Below, one piece after another: positions 40,676 to 49,449 of a DNA stretch of 64,000 nt. The number at the start of each line of letters is the position of its first letter. Position 1 is the stretch's first letter. The notes under the pieces were generated by a model, which was not told the DNA's origin, searched no databases, and was given only the letters and a program-made list of their open reading frames with translations. The position numbers and the translations under genes are program-made. The stretch is from contig JAJQFI010000024.1 of the NCBI GenBank assembly GCA_021201235.1, positions 1 through 64,000 of the forward strand, in the 5' to 3' direction. The stretch is from Oscillospiraceae bacterium (GTDB lineage Bacteria > Bacillota > Clostridia > Oscillospirales > Ruminococcaceae).

Positions 40676-41770
40676 ATGAAATTAGGCATGGTAGGACTTC
40701 CTAACGTAGGAAAGAGTACACTTTTCAATGCGCTTACAAATGCCGGTGCGGAATCGGCGAACTATCCCTTTTGTACAATAGAGCCGAATGTCGGCGTCGT
40801 CAGCGTTCCAGATGAAAGGCTTGACAAGCTCGCCAAGATGTACAATCCAACTAAGTTCACCCCGGCAACTCTTGAATTTGTAGATATAGCCGGACTCGTC
40901 AAGGGAGCATCTAAGGGTGAGGGTCTCGGCAACAAGTTCTTAGCCAATATCCGCGAATGTGACGCCATCATCCACGTTGTCAGATGCTTTGAATCGGACG
41001 ATATAATCCATGTTGAGGGCTCTGTTGACCCGAAGCGTGATATCGAAACGATAGATCTGGAGCTCATATTTGCCGATATTGAAGTCCTCGAGCGTCGCCT
41101 CGACAAAGCAAAGAAGATGGTCAAGGGTGACAAGAAATATCAGGCTGATATCGACCTGACAGAGGCTCTGCTTGCTCACCTGACCGAGGGCAAACCCGCA
41201 AGAAGCTATCCATTCACCGATGACGAAAGGGAAATGATTCGTTCAACTCCGCTTCTTTCCCAGAAGCCGGTCATCTATGCCGCGAATCTTTCGGAGGACG
41301 ACTTCCGTGCAGACATCAACACCTCGAAACACTACCTCACTGTAAAAGAAATCGCAGAAGCCGAGCATTCCGCAGTCCTGCCGATTTGCGCAGAAATAGA
41401 AGCCGAACTTTCCGACATGTCCGAAGAGGACAGACAGCTCTTCCTTGAGGATTTGGGCTTGGAAGTTTCGGGTTTGGACAGAGTCATCAAAGAAGGCTAT
41501 TCGCTTCTGGGGCTCATTTCGTTCCTGACAGCAGGTAAGGACGAATGCCGTGCATGGACGATAAAGAAGGGGACAAAAGCTCCTCAGGCGGCAGGAAAGA
41601 TTCACACCGACTTCGAGAGAGGCTTTATAAGAGCCGAAGTAATTGCATTCAAAGATCTCGAAGCATGTGGAAGCATGGTTGCCGCAAAGGAAAAAGGTCT
41701 TATCCGCTCCGAAGGCAAGGAATACGTCATGCAGGACGGCGACGTCGTGCTGTTCAGATTCAACGTATAA
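40676..41770 (+). CDS. ychF: Ribosome-binding ATPase YchF
   Basis: GMVGLPNVGKSTLFNALTNAGAESANYPFCTIEPN; VDIAGLVKGASKGEGLGNKFL; C-terminal TGS. Confidence 0.96.
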   Translation: MKLGMVGLPNVGKSTLFNALTNAGAESANYPFCTIEPNVGVVSVPDERLDKLAKMYNPTKFTPATLEFVDIAGLVKGASKGEGLGNKFLANIRECDAIIHVVRCFESDDIIHVEGSVDPKRDIETIDLELIFADIEVLERRLDKAKKMVKGDKKYQADIDLTEALLAHLTEGKPARSYPFTDDEREMIRSTPLLSQKPVIYAANLSEDDFRADINTSKHYLTVKEIAEAEHSAVLPICAEIEAELSDMSEEDRQLFLEDLGLEVSGLDRVIKEGYSLLGLISFLTAGKDECRAWTIKKGTKAPQAAGKIHTDFERGFIRAEVIAFKDLEACGSMVAAKEKGLIRSEGKEYVMQDGDVVLFRFNV

Positions 41771-41797
41771 ATACGTATAAATTTACTTACAAACAAC

Positions 41798-41834
41798 AAA
41801 ACCGTCAGGATTGATTTCCTGACGGTTTTGTTTT
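41798..41834 (+). terminator. Rho-independent terminator after ychF
   Basis: aaaccgtcagga-ttgatt-tcctgacggttttgtttt. Confidence 0.85.
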
Positions 41835-41835
41835 A

Positions 41836-41912
41836 TGGCGTTCCCGAGGTGATTCGAACACCCGACCTACCGCTTAGGAGGCGGTCGCTCTATCCAGCTG
41901 AGCTACGGAAAC
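41836..41912 (-). tRNA. tRNA-Arg (anticodon CCT), CCA encoded
   Basis: Reverse complement GTTTCCGTAGCTCAGCTGGATAGAGCGACCGCCTCCTAAGCGGTAGGTCGGGTGTTCGAATCACCTCGGGAACG+CCA; loop CTCCTAA; intact acceptor, D and TPsiC arms. Confidence 0.95.
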
Positions 41913-42061
41913 ATATCTGATTTTTGGTACCATGACATTATACATCATGCCCCCGAAAAAATCAATACTTGGAGCCAAATTATTTCGTTTCCTACGTTTC
42001 GACAACATACTTGTCCCGACAGTGCTATTCTCGTATTATCAAGACAGAAAGGCTGATAGAC

Positions 42062-43042
42062 GTGAAAAATGTACTCAGGGGACTTATATTTGTGACAATA
42101 GCACTCGTAGCATTTCCGATTATCACGGTGCTTATTTCCGAAGGCTCTGCATATTTCTTTCAGGCAGATGAAGAGACTGTAGAAGCATTTGCGGACAGTT
42201 CAACCTCTGCTTATCCCTTCATCGAAGAAGTCTATGTTTATGATATAACCACCGAAGCGGTAACAATTCTTTCTATCGAGGATTATCTTACATATTCGGT
42301 TCTGGGAACTCTTCAAATGGATGCAGAGCCTGAACTTATCAAAGCTCAGGCTGTTCTGATGTACACATATATTTTGGGCAGGCGTACTGAAGAAGAGTCG
42401 AACCCAACTGAAGAACTGGGTGGCTGTGACATCAGCACCGATATAAACAAATATGTCCGGCTTGCATATGACTCCGATTATATTGAAAAAGTCCAAAGTG
42501 CGGTCGGTGAAGTAAAAGGGGAGTACATCACCCATAATGGCAGTATCATAGTGCCTGCTTACTGTGTTTCAAACGGTGGCATAAGCGAGAGCGCCTTGAC
42601 GGTCTTGGGTGAAGACGTTCCGTATCTTCAAAGTGTTGTGAGCAATTATGACAGCGAGTATATAACCGAAATCAGTTATACATCCGACGAGATTTTTGCG
42701 AGGATAACCACTCAGGACGAAAGCATCACTTTGTTGGGTAATCCATCCGATTGGATAGTCATAACCGTCACAACCGACACCGGCTATGTCACGGAGATTA
42801 CTCTTGATAAAGACATAATCGTAACGGGCAAACAGCTTGCCTCTTGGCTTAATCTTCCGTCGGCGAGATTCACCGTATCCTATTCGGAAGAATTCGACAG
42901 GTTCACCTTCAGCGTTTCGGGAAGCGGACATCTCGTCGGACTATCTCAATACGGCGGAAACAAAATGGCGGAAGAAGGTTATAGCTACTCGGACATTATC
43001 AGCTTCTATTTCACAGGAGTCGAGATAGTTTGCTCCGAATAA
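42062..43042 (+). CDS. SpoIID/LytB-domain protein, apparently degenerate at the catalytic Glu
   Basis: ELIKAQAVLMYTY, VPAYCVSNGGISES, VPYLQSV, GSGHLVGLSQYGGNKMAEEGYSYSDIISFYFTGVEI; probable GTG start 42062 (ORF track begins at 41969). Confidence 0.8.
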   Translation: MKNVLRGLIFVTIALVAFPIITVLISEGSAYFFQADEETVEAFADSSTSAYPFIEEVYVYDITTEAVTILSIEDYLTYSVLGTLQMDAEPELIKAQAVLMYTYILGRRTEEESNPTEELGGCDISTDINKYVRLAYDSDYIEKVQSAVGEVKGEYITHNGSIIVPAYCVSNGGISESALTVLGEDVPYLQSVVSNYDSEYITEISYTSDEIFARITTQDESITLLGNPSDWIVITVTTDTGYVTEITLDKDIIVTGKQLASWLNLPSARFTVSYSEEFDRFTFSVSGSGHLVGLSQYGGNKMAEEGYSYSDIISFYFTGVEIVCSE

Positions 43043-43045
43043 AAA

Positions 43046-43072
43046 TGCCGCAGGATTCACCTGCGGCAATAT
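43046..43072. terminator. Terminator between convergent SpoIID-like gene and 43082-44062
   Basis: atgccgcag-gattca-cctgcggcaat. Confidence 0.7.
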
Positions 43073-43081
43073 TTATTAGAA

Positions 43082-44062
43082 TCAGTACTCCGCTCCGTTG
43101 ATAATTTCACTTACCTGAAGTGAAGAGATAGTGTAGCTTGGTCCCGTACTTACGACCGTACATGTCATAATCTTTTCAGGAGAGGCATCGGTGGAGGTCC
43201 AGTTATTAATCGGCATATAGTATGCAATCTGAATTGTGTAACCGTCATCTGTTGCCTCTATATCCTGAACAACGGCGTAATACGCCATCGAGCGAGGACT
43301 TACGGGAATCGAATACATTCCTGTGCTCTCGTCATATTCAAAGCTCAGCTCTTCATCTCCGACGGTTCCATGGGTGTAACTCAGTCCCGAGCCGAAAAGC
43401 TTTATTATTCTCGAATCAATCTCGAAGTATGAAATCGAATAATATCCATTCTCGGATGTGTATGTCGAGGAAGGATTCAAAATAACGTCCCAGCAAGCCG
43501 CTGTTATGATAACGTCCTGATTCAGAAGAGATGTGTTCTCAAAGGAGGGGACATCAGCCGCCGAAAGAGGAAGGACAAGCCGCTCAAGAGAGCTTATCAG
43601 CGCCGAATTGTCGTTTTTTGACTCTGCATACGCATGATAATCTATTATGGCGGTAACGATTCCGAATATCGCAAATCCGAGCACAACCAACCCGAAAACA
43701 GCCGTCAGAATCTGTGAAAGGCTTATATTGACAGCGGAAGTTTCCTGTTCATCCTCATTAACGCCGAGACTTTCGGTGTCCTCATCCAAAGCGTCGTCCA
43801 GAATTTCCTTAACCTGTTCGTCGAGCTCCTTTCGCTCTTTCTCAGCGGTCTCGGAAATCTCTTTGAGCTTCTTTTTCCTCTTGGATTTTTTATTTCCATC
43901 GTCCGTCTGCTTGGGTTCTTGTGCTGATTCAACCGGCTTTTCCTCGGGGATAGCTTCAATAATTCCTGCGGCATCAGCAAGACTTGTCAGGTCGTCGGAA
44001 ACGGTCTCGGTTTCAACGCTATCGGTTTTTATCTCATTTTTGTTTTCTGTTTCTGTGCTCAT
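43082..44062 (-). CDS. Single-TM protein with long charged cytoplasmic N-terminus, unknown function
   Basis: 326 aa; acidic/lysine-rich N-terminal half, one TM (ILTAVFGLVVLGFAIFGIVTAII), extracytoplasmic C-terminal domain. Confidence 0.65.
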   Translation of the reverse strand: MSTETENKNEIKTDSVETETVSDDLTSLADAAGIIEAIPEEKPVESAQEPKQTDDGNKKSKRKKKLKEISETAEKERKELDEQVKEILDDALDEDTESLGVNEDEQETSAVNISLSQILTAVFGLVVLGFAIFGIVTAIIDYHAYAESKNDNSALISSLERLVLPLSAADVPSFENTSLLNQDVIITAACWDVILNPSSTYTSENGYYSISYFEIDSRIIKLFGSGLSYTHGTVGDEELSFEYDESTGMYSIPVSPRSMAYYAVVQDIEATDDGYTIQIAYYMPINNWTSTDASPEKIMTCTVVSTGPSYTISSLQVSEIINGAEY

Positions 44063-44079
44063 ATCTGACCTCAGTAGCT

Positions 44080-45324
44080 TTATCTTATCTGCCCGTTACC
44101 TGTTATGATATACTTATAAGTCGTCATCTCTTTAAGTCCCATAGGTCCTCTTGCGTGAAGCTTCTGGGTTGAGATTCCTATTTCCGCTCCAAGCCCGAAT
44201 TCGTAACCGTCGGTAAATCTCGTCGATGCGTTGACATAAACGGCGGCGGCATCAATTCTCTTCTGGAATTCCTCAGCTGCGGAAACGCTTTCGGTTACTA
44301 TGCACTCGGAATGTCCCGAAGAATATTTCTGTATGTGCTCGATAGCCTCGTAGATATTGTCGACAACCTTGACAGCGAGAACATAGTCAAGGAACTCCCT
44401 CTCGTAATCTTCCTCGGTTGCCGGAACGACAGACTTTCCAAGAATCATCTGTGTCAGTTCACAGCCTCTCAGCTCGACATGAGATTTGTCGAGCCTCTTT
44501 TTGAGTGCCGGCAGAAAGTCTTCTGCGATGCTCTTATGGACAAGAAGCGTCTCGGCGGCATTGCAAACCGAAGGTCTTGATGTCTTTGCATTGTCGACTA
44601 TATCAACAGCCATCGGGATGCTTGCGGAAGAATCGACATAGATGTGGCAGTTTCCGGTTCCTGTCTGGATTACGGGAACAGTCGCATTCTGAACAACGGA
44701 ATTTATGAGCCCTGCGCCGCCTCTCGGGATAAGCAGGTCGATAACCCCGTTTGCCTTCATCATCTGCTCGGCGGACTGTCTTGTAACGTCCTCGACAAGC
44801 TGAACCGAATCTTTGGGAAGTCCTGCTTCGCTGACAGCGTCACGCATAATCATCGCAAGAATTGTGTTTGTGTAGATAGCTTCTTTTCCGCCTCTGAGTA
44901 TTACGGCATTGCCGCTTTTGATGCACAGAACTCCAGCATCAACGGTGACGTTCGGTCGTGATTCGTATATGATTCCGATAACACCCATCGGAACACTTAT
45001 CTTTGTGATTTTAAGACCGTTCGGTCTTATCTCTCCGCCTTCGACAATGCCGACAGGGTCGGGGAGAGCCGCAACCTTTCTTACACCGTCAGCTATATCA
45101 AGAATTCTCTTCTCATTCAGATAGAGCCTGTCGGTCATGGTATCACTCACACCTGCTTTTTCGGCATTCTTGACATCAATTCTGTTCTGCTCAAGAATTT
45201 CACGCTTATGCTTTTCAAAAGAATCGGCAATAAGCATGAGTGCGGAATTCCTGAGAGTTACCGATGAGCAGGAAAGCTCCTTCTTTGCTTCAACAGCGTT
45301 TAGCCCTATAGTTTCAAAATCCAT
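44080..45324 (-). CDS. proA: Gamma-glutamyl phosphate reductase
   Basis: GVIGIIYESRPNVTVDAG; LCIKSGNAVILRGGKEA; IPRGGAGLI; NASTRFTDGYEFGLGAEIGIST. Confidence 0.96.
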   Translation of the reverse strand: MDFETIGLNAVEAKKELSCSSVTLRNSALMLIADSFEKHKREILEQNRIDVKNAEKAGVSDTMTDRLYLNEKRILDIADGVRKVAALPDPVGIVEGGEIRPNGLKITKISVPMGVIGIIYESRPNVTVDAGVLCIKSGNAVILRGGKEAIYTNTILAMIMRDAVSEAGLPKDSVQLVEDVTRQSAEQMMKANGVIDLLIPRGGAGLINSVVQNATVPVIQTGTGNCHIYVDSSASIPMAVDIVDNAKTSRPSVCNAAETLLVHKSIAEDFLPALKKRLDKSHVELRGCELTQMILGKSVVPATEEDYEREFLDYVLAVKVVDNIYEAIEHIQKYSSGHSECIVTESVSAAEEFQKRIDAAAVYVNASTRFTDGYEFGLGAEIGISTQKLHARGPMGLKEMTTYKYIITGNGQIR

Positions 45325-45331
45325 ATCTTTG

Positions 45332-46120
45332 TCACTCCTTCTTAGATGTGAACAGCGTTCCGATTTTCTTTCCGTCAAACACGTCGTAAAGATTGGTCGG
45401 GCGCTTGCCGTTTATAATCATCATATCTATGCCTTCATTGAGCGCAATTCTTGCGGCTCTTAGCTTTGTCGCCATTCCGCCTGTTCCGAGTCCCGAGGCT
45501 TCACCACCTGCCATCTCAAGAAGGTCGTCCGATATCTCGGTAATCTCAGAGATAAGCTTTGCGTCGGGATTCTTCTTCGGGTCGGTTTCATAGAGACCAT
45601 CAATGTCAGACATTATGATAAGAGTATCAGCTTTCGTTATAACGGCAACAATCGCGGCAAGAGAATCGTTTTCACCGACCTCAAGCTCCAACTCATCAAT
45701 AGCCACAACGTCGTTTTCATTGACAATCGGAATTGTTCCGCATTCGATCAGCTTTCCCAACGAGTTGATAACATTCTCTTTTCTCTCGTCGGTCAGAACA
45801 AACTTTGTAAGAAGCACCTGAGCGGCGATAATCCCATATTCGTTGAACTGCTTTTCATATATGTTCATGAGCTCGCACTGCCCGACAGCGGCGCACGCCT
45901 GCTTTGTGGGAGTGTCCTTCGGACGATCTTTGAATCCAAGTCTTGCCGCACCCAAACCGATTGCTCCCGACGTCACCAGAATCACATCGACGCCGGAATT
46001 CTTGATATCCGAGATTACCTTGACAAGCTCTTCAACATGGCGGATGTTAAGCTGTCCGGAAGGGTGGGTGAGGGTAGAGGTTCCTACCTTTATAACTACT
46101 CGCTTGAGTTTATCTGACAT
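45332..46120 (-). CDS. proB: Glutamate 5-kinase
   Basis: RVVIKVGTSTLTH; LVTSGAIGLGAARLG; FGENDSLAAIVA-like region VGENDSLAAIVAVI; GTGGMATKLRAA. Confidence 0.95.
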   Translation of the reverse strand: MSDKLKRVVIKVGTSTLTHPSGQLNIRHVEELVKVISDIKNSGVDVILVTSGAIGLGAARLGFKDRPKDTPTKQACAAVGQCELMNIYEKQFNEYGIIAAQVLLTKFVLTDERKENVINSLGKLIECGTIPIVNENDVVAIDELELEVGENDSLAAIVAVITKADTLIIMSDIDGLYETDPKKNPDAKLISEITEISDDLLEMAGGEASGLGTGGMATKLRAARIALNEGIDMMIINGKRPTNLYDVFDGKKIGTLFTSKKE

Positions 46121-46144
46121 ATGTATCAAAACCTTTTCTTTAAA

Positions 46145-47101
46145 TTATCCTGCAACATTATTTGTGGGGTTTCCGCTTAGATACGCTTTTATGTTGTCCG
46201 CCACAAGTCCGATCAATCTTACTCTTGTTTCAATCGGAGCCCATGCCACATGTGGGGTTATAACGCAGTTCGGAAGTCCGAGAAGGGGACAATCCTGCGA
46301 TATAGGCTCAGTTGTAAGAACGTCTATTGCGGCAGATGCAATCTTGCCGGATTTCAGAGCTTCCGCCAAATCTCTTTCGTTTATAACTCCGCCACGGGAA
46401 GTGTTCACCAAAAGTGCAGTCGGTTTCATCATCGAAAGGGTCTCGGCATTTATGAGCTCTTTCGTGCCTTCATTAAGAGGGCAGTGCAGGGTTACAATGT
46501 CCGAATTTCTGAGAAGATCGGGGAGCTCGCAGACGGTGACGCCACCGCAATCGCTTGGCGCAGTTCTTGTATATACCAGAGCTTTCACATTGAACGCCAA
46601 AGCTACCCTTGCAACCGCCCTTCCGATAGCTCCGTATCCGATTATTCCGATAGTTTTGCCCGAAAGCTCATTGAGAGGTATCTCAAAGTGAGTAAACAGC
46701 TTTGATTTGCCCCAGCTTCCGCTCTGAACATAGTCGTCATACTCATGAATCTTCGAAAAGTGATTGAGAATCAGTGCAAATGTATGCTGTGCAACAGCAT
46801 CGGACGAGTATCCGGGAACATTGGCAACGACACAGCCGTGTCTCTTTGCGGCATCTATTTCGATATTATTGTAGCCAGTAGCAAAAAGCCCGATAAACTT
46901 TAAATTCGGACACCTTTCAAAAACATCCTCGGTGATCCTGCACTTGTTCGTAAGAACTATTTCTGCATCACCGATATTAGTTGCGATTTCATCAGGTGAG
47001 GTAAATCCAAAAACAGCAGTCTCCATAAGAGAAGTAAGCGGTTCAAGCGACACGTCGCCGCTCGTAACCGTATCTGCATCAAGAATTACAGCTCTCGGCA
47101 T
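46145..47101 (-). CDS. D-2-hydroxyacid dehydrogenase (glycerate dehydrogenase/hydroxypyruvate reductase-like)
   Basis: TIGIIGYGAIGRAVARVA; VNTSRGGVINERDLAEAL; CVITPHVAWAPIETR. Confidence 0.9.
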   Translation of the reverse strand: MPRAVILDADTVTSGDVSLEPLTSLMETAVFGFTSPDEIATNIGDAEIVLTNKCRITEDVFERCPNLKFIGLFATGYNNIEIDAAKRHGCVVANVPGYSSDAVAQHTFALILNHFSKIHEYDDYVQSGSWGKSKLFTHFEIPLNELSGKTIGIIGYGAIGRAVARVALAFNVKALVYTRTAPSDCGGVTVCELPDLLRNSDIVTLHCPLNEGTKELINAETLSMMKPTALLVNTSRGGVINERDLAEALKSGKIASAAIDVLTTEPISQDCPLLGLPNCVITPHVAWAPIETRVRLIGLVADNIKAYLSGNPTNNVAG

Positions 47102-47118
47102 AGTCAATTCTCCGTTCA

Positions 47119-47553
47119 TCAGGTATTATAATTGTCAAACGCCTGAGAGATTACGTTATCGTCGGCATCGTTTCCGGCAAGCTTCGAACGTTCAACCTTG
47201 ACGGCTTGCTCAACATCCTTGAGGTCGTCGACATCTCCGCCGCCTTCGTCCGATTGTGAATCGTCCTCAGACTGATTCCTGGCGGCTTTTCTGTCCTGTA
47301 AATGGAACACGAATATTGCGACCAGAAGTATTACTTCACAGACACCTATTACGGTGGCAGTCGTTGAATCGCCATAGAACTGCAATATAAGAGGCAAGTC
47401 ACAGACCAAAAGCCAGAGAAAATCAACCATTTTCCGCTTTCTGATATAAAGCGCCACGAAGACAACAGTAGCAATTATGCAGAATACTATGTGCATATTT
47501 TTAGGCAAGGGAGCAAACCTCGATTGAAGTGCCGCAGTTAAAACTATATTCAT
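47119..47553 (-). CDS. Hypothetical membrane protein
   Basis: About 144 aa from ATG 47553 with GGTGAT SD; hydrophobic segments then an acidic C-terminal tail; upstream of the hydroxyacid dehydrogenase gene. Confidence 0.55.
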   Translation of the reverse strand: MNIVLTAALQSRFAPLPKNMHIVFCIIATVVFVALYIRKRKMVDFLWLLVCDLPLILQFYGDSTTATVIGVCEVILLVAIFVFHLQDRKAARNQSEDDSQSDEGGGDVDDLKDVEQAVKVERSKLAGNDADDNVISQAFDNYNT

Positions 47554-47733
47554 AATGACATTATCACCTTTCCTAATCTGATAAGAGCATTGCGCATTTA
47601 TTGTATTATAACATGAACGGCTCAAAATTGCAATACAAGATGTGAGTTTGTGGTAATAATGAACAAATCCAATTTCTTTATTGCCCAAAATTTCTATTTT
47701 ATTTTGACTTTCAAAAATGTCCCCAACCCGTTG

Positions 47734-47763
47734 ACATTTGTCTTCTCATCGTGTACTATATAT
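47734..47763 (+). promoter_or_regulatory. Promoter of NCS2 permease gene
   Basis: TTGACA-N17-TACTAT (cgTTGACAtttgtcttctcatcgtgTACTATat). Confidence 0.6.
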
Positions 47764-47858
47764 TGTGTGATGAGTTTGTGACTGTAAGTGATTAATTCGT
47801 CAACAAAAGCAGACGGAAATCTGAAATTCCTTCTGCAAAACCGAAAGAATTGATAAAC

Positions 47859-49289
47859 ATGGAAAAACTTTTTAAGCTGAAGGAAAACGGCACTACGGTA
47901 AAAGCCGAAATCCTCGCAGGCTTGACAACGTTCATGACGATGGCTTATATCATCGCTCTTAACCCCAACCTGCTGACGAATTTTGGCGCAGAGGGCACAG
48001 AACTTTGGAATGGCGTATTCATGGCAACCTGTATTGCTTCGGGCGTTGGTACCATTTGCATGGCATTCCTCGCCAATAAGCCCTTCGCAATGGCTCCCGG
48101 CATGGGTCTCAACAGCTTCTTTGCCGTTGTAGTTGCCAATATTGCAACATTGGCAAGTTGCTCATACCTTGAAGCATACCAAGCCGGTCTCTGCATAATC
48201 CTGATTGAGGGCATAGTTTTCTTCTTCCTCTCCATCTTTAATATCAGAGATAAGATTGTTCAGGCTATCCCTGTCGGAGTAAGAACAGCTATCGCCCCTG
48301 CTATAGGTCTTATGCTCCTTAACATCGGCTTCGGTTCGAACGTCGGCGTGTATGACGATGCCGGAAACTGCTATTATGTATTCAGCAACTTCTTTGGCTC
48401 TCTTACACCCTCTGTACTCAAAGACAGCATGGTAGGCGATACCGCATATCCGACAATGGTTCTCACCGTCGTCACAATCTTTGTCGGTCTCTTCGCAATG
48501 ATTATCCTCAAGCACTACAACGTCAAGGCTAATGTGCTTTTGGGCATGCTCATCGGTGCGGTTGTATACTGGGCAGGGGAGGCTATTTTCCTGGGCGTTA
48601 ATCCGTTCGCGAGCCTCGCAAGCGCATCGTTCCTTCCTGCGTTCGGCGACATGGCAGAAACCACACTTTTCAAGTTCAACTTCTCGACCCTGTTTGATAT
48701 CGGATGGTTCACTGTAATCACTCTTATCATCACCTTCTGCATGATTGACATGTTCGATACTATCGGAACTCTTGTCGGTACCGCTTCAAGAGCCGGTATG
48801 GTTGACGAAGAAGGCAACATGCCTCAGATGAAGGAAGCGCTCCTTTCCGACTCAGTCGGTACTCTCGTTGGCTCAGTTACCGGTACTTCCACCGTTACCA
48901 CCTTCGTCGAGTCAGCTTCCGGTGTTGAGGCAGGAGGAAGAACGGGTCTTACCGCACTCACAACCGGCATCCTCTTCCTGGCGTGCATGTTCCTGGCTCC
49001 TATCGCGGCTATAATCCCTGCGGCGGCTACATCTTCGGCACTAATCTATGTTGGAATTCTCATGCTCTCCGGGCTCAAGAATCTCGACTTCAGTGATTTC
49101 TCACAGCTTGCTCCCGCGGCAATCATGCTCATCGGTATGCCGATAACCGGTTCTATCGGTCACGCAATCGGCTTGGGTCTCATCACCTACACTGTAATCA
49201 AGCTCTGCACCGGCAAGTTCAAGGAGGTTTCCTGGCTGACAATCGTCATCTCGCTTATTTTCCTTATCAAGTTCTTCGTTGTAGCATAA
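47859..49289 (+). CDS. NCS2-family purine permease (AzgA/PbuG/PbuO-like)
   Basis: About 477 aa; EILAGLTTFMTMAYIIALNPNLL; GMGLNSFFA; GTLVGTASRAG; SVTGTSTVTTFVESASGVEAGGRTGLTAL. Confidence 0.92.
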   Translation: MEKLFKLKENGTTVKAEILAGLTTFMTMAYIIALNPNLLTNFGAEGTELWNGVFMATCIASGVGTICMAFLANKPFAMAPGMGLNSFFAVVVANIATLASCSYLEAYQAGLCIILIEGIVFFFLSIFNIRDKIVQAIPVGVRTAIAPAIGLMLLNIGFGSNVGVYDDAGNCYYVFSNFFGSLTPSVLKDSMVGDTAYPTMVLTVVTIFVGLFAMIILKHYNVKANVLLGMLIGAVVYWAGEAIFLGVNPFASLASASFLPAFGDMAETTLFKFNFSTLFDIGWFTVITLIITFCMIDMFDTIGTLVGTASRAGMVDEEGNMPQMKEALLSDSVGTLVGSVTGTSTVTTFVESASGVEAGGRTGLTALTTGILFLACMFLAPIAAIIPAAATSSALIYVGILMLSGLKNLDFSDFSQLAPAAIMLIGMPITGSIGHAIGLGLITYTVIKLCTGKFKEVSWLTIVISLIFLIKFFVVA

Positions 49290-49318
49290 TCCACCTTTCT
49301 ATATTATTTTTCATGAAA

Positions 49319-49348
49319 GATCGTCGGCAGTTTGCCGGCGATTTTTCT
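49319..49348 (+). terminator. Rho-independent terminator
   Basis: atcgtcggcagtttgccggcgattttt. Confidence 0.75.
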
Positions 49349-49449
49349 TTTCTCAGGATAAATCAATAATCTTCTCAGCTTTTGTAATTGACACGGTTAC
49401 TTTTGTATGTTAATATAAATGCAGATATAAAATTTCGGGAGGGAATACA

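Noticed and set aside
45843-46691. 282-aa plus-strand ORF across proB and the hydroxyacid dehydrogenase gene
   Set aside because: Antisense to two recognised genes; spans their junction, which a real gene is unlikely to do.
47690-47858. Purine riboswitch upstream of the NCS2 permease
   Set aside because: No recognisable purine aptamer core or paired P1/P2/P3 arrangement; only a small hairpin was found.
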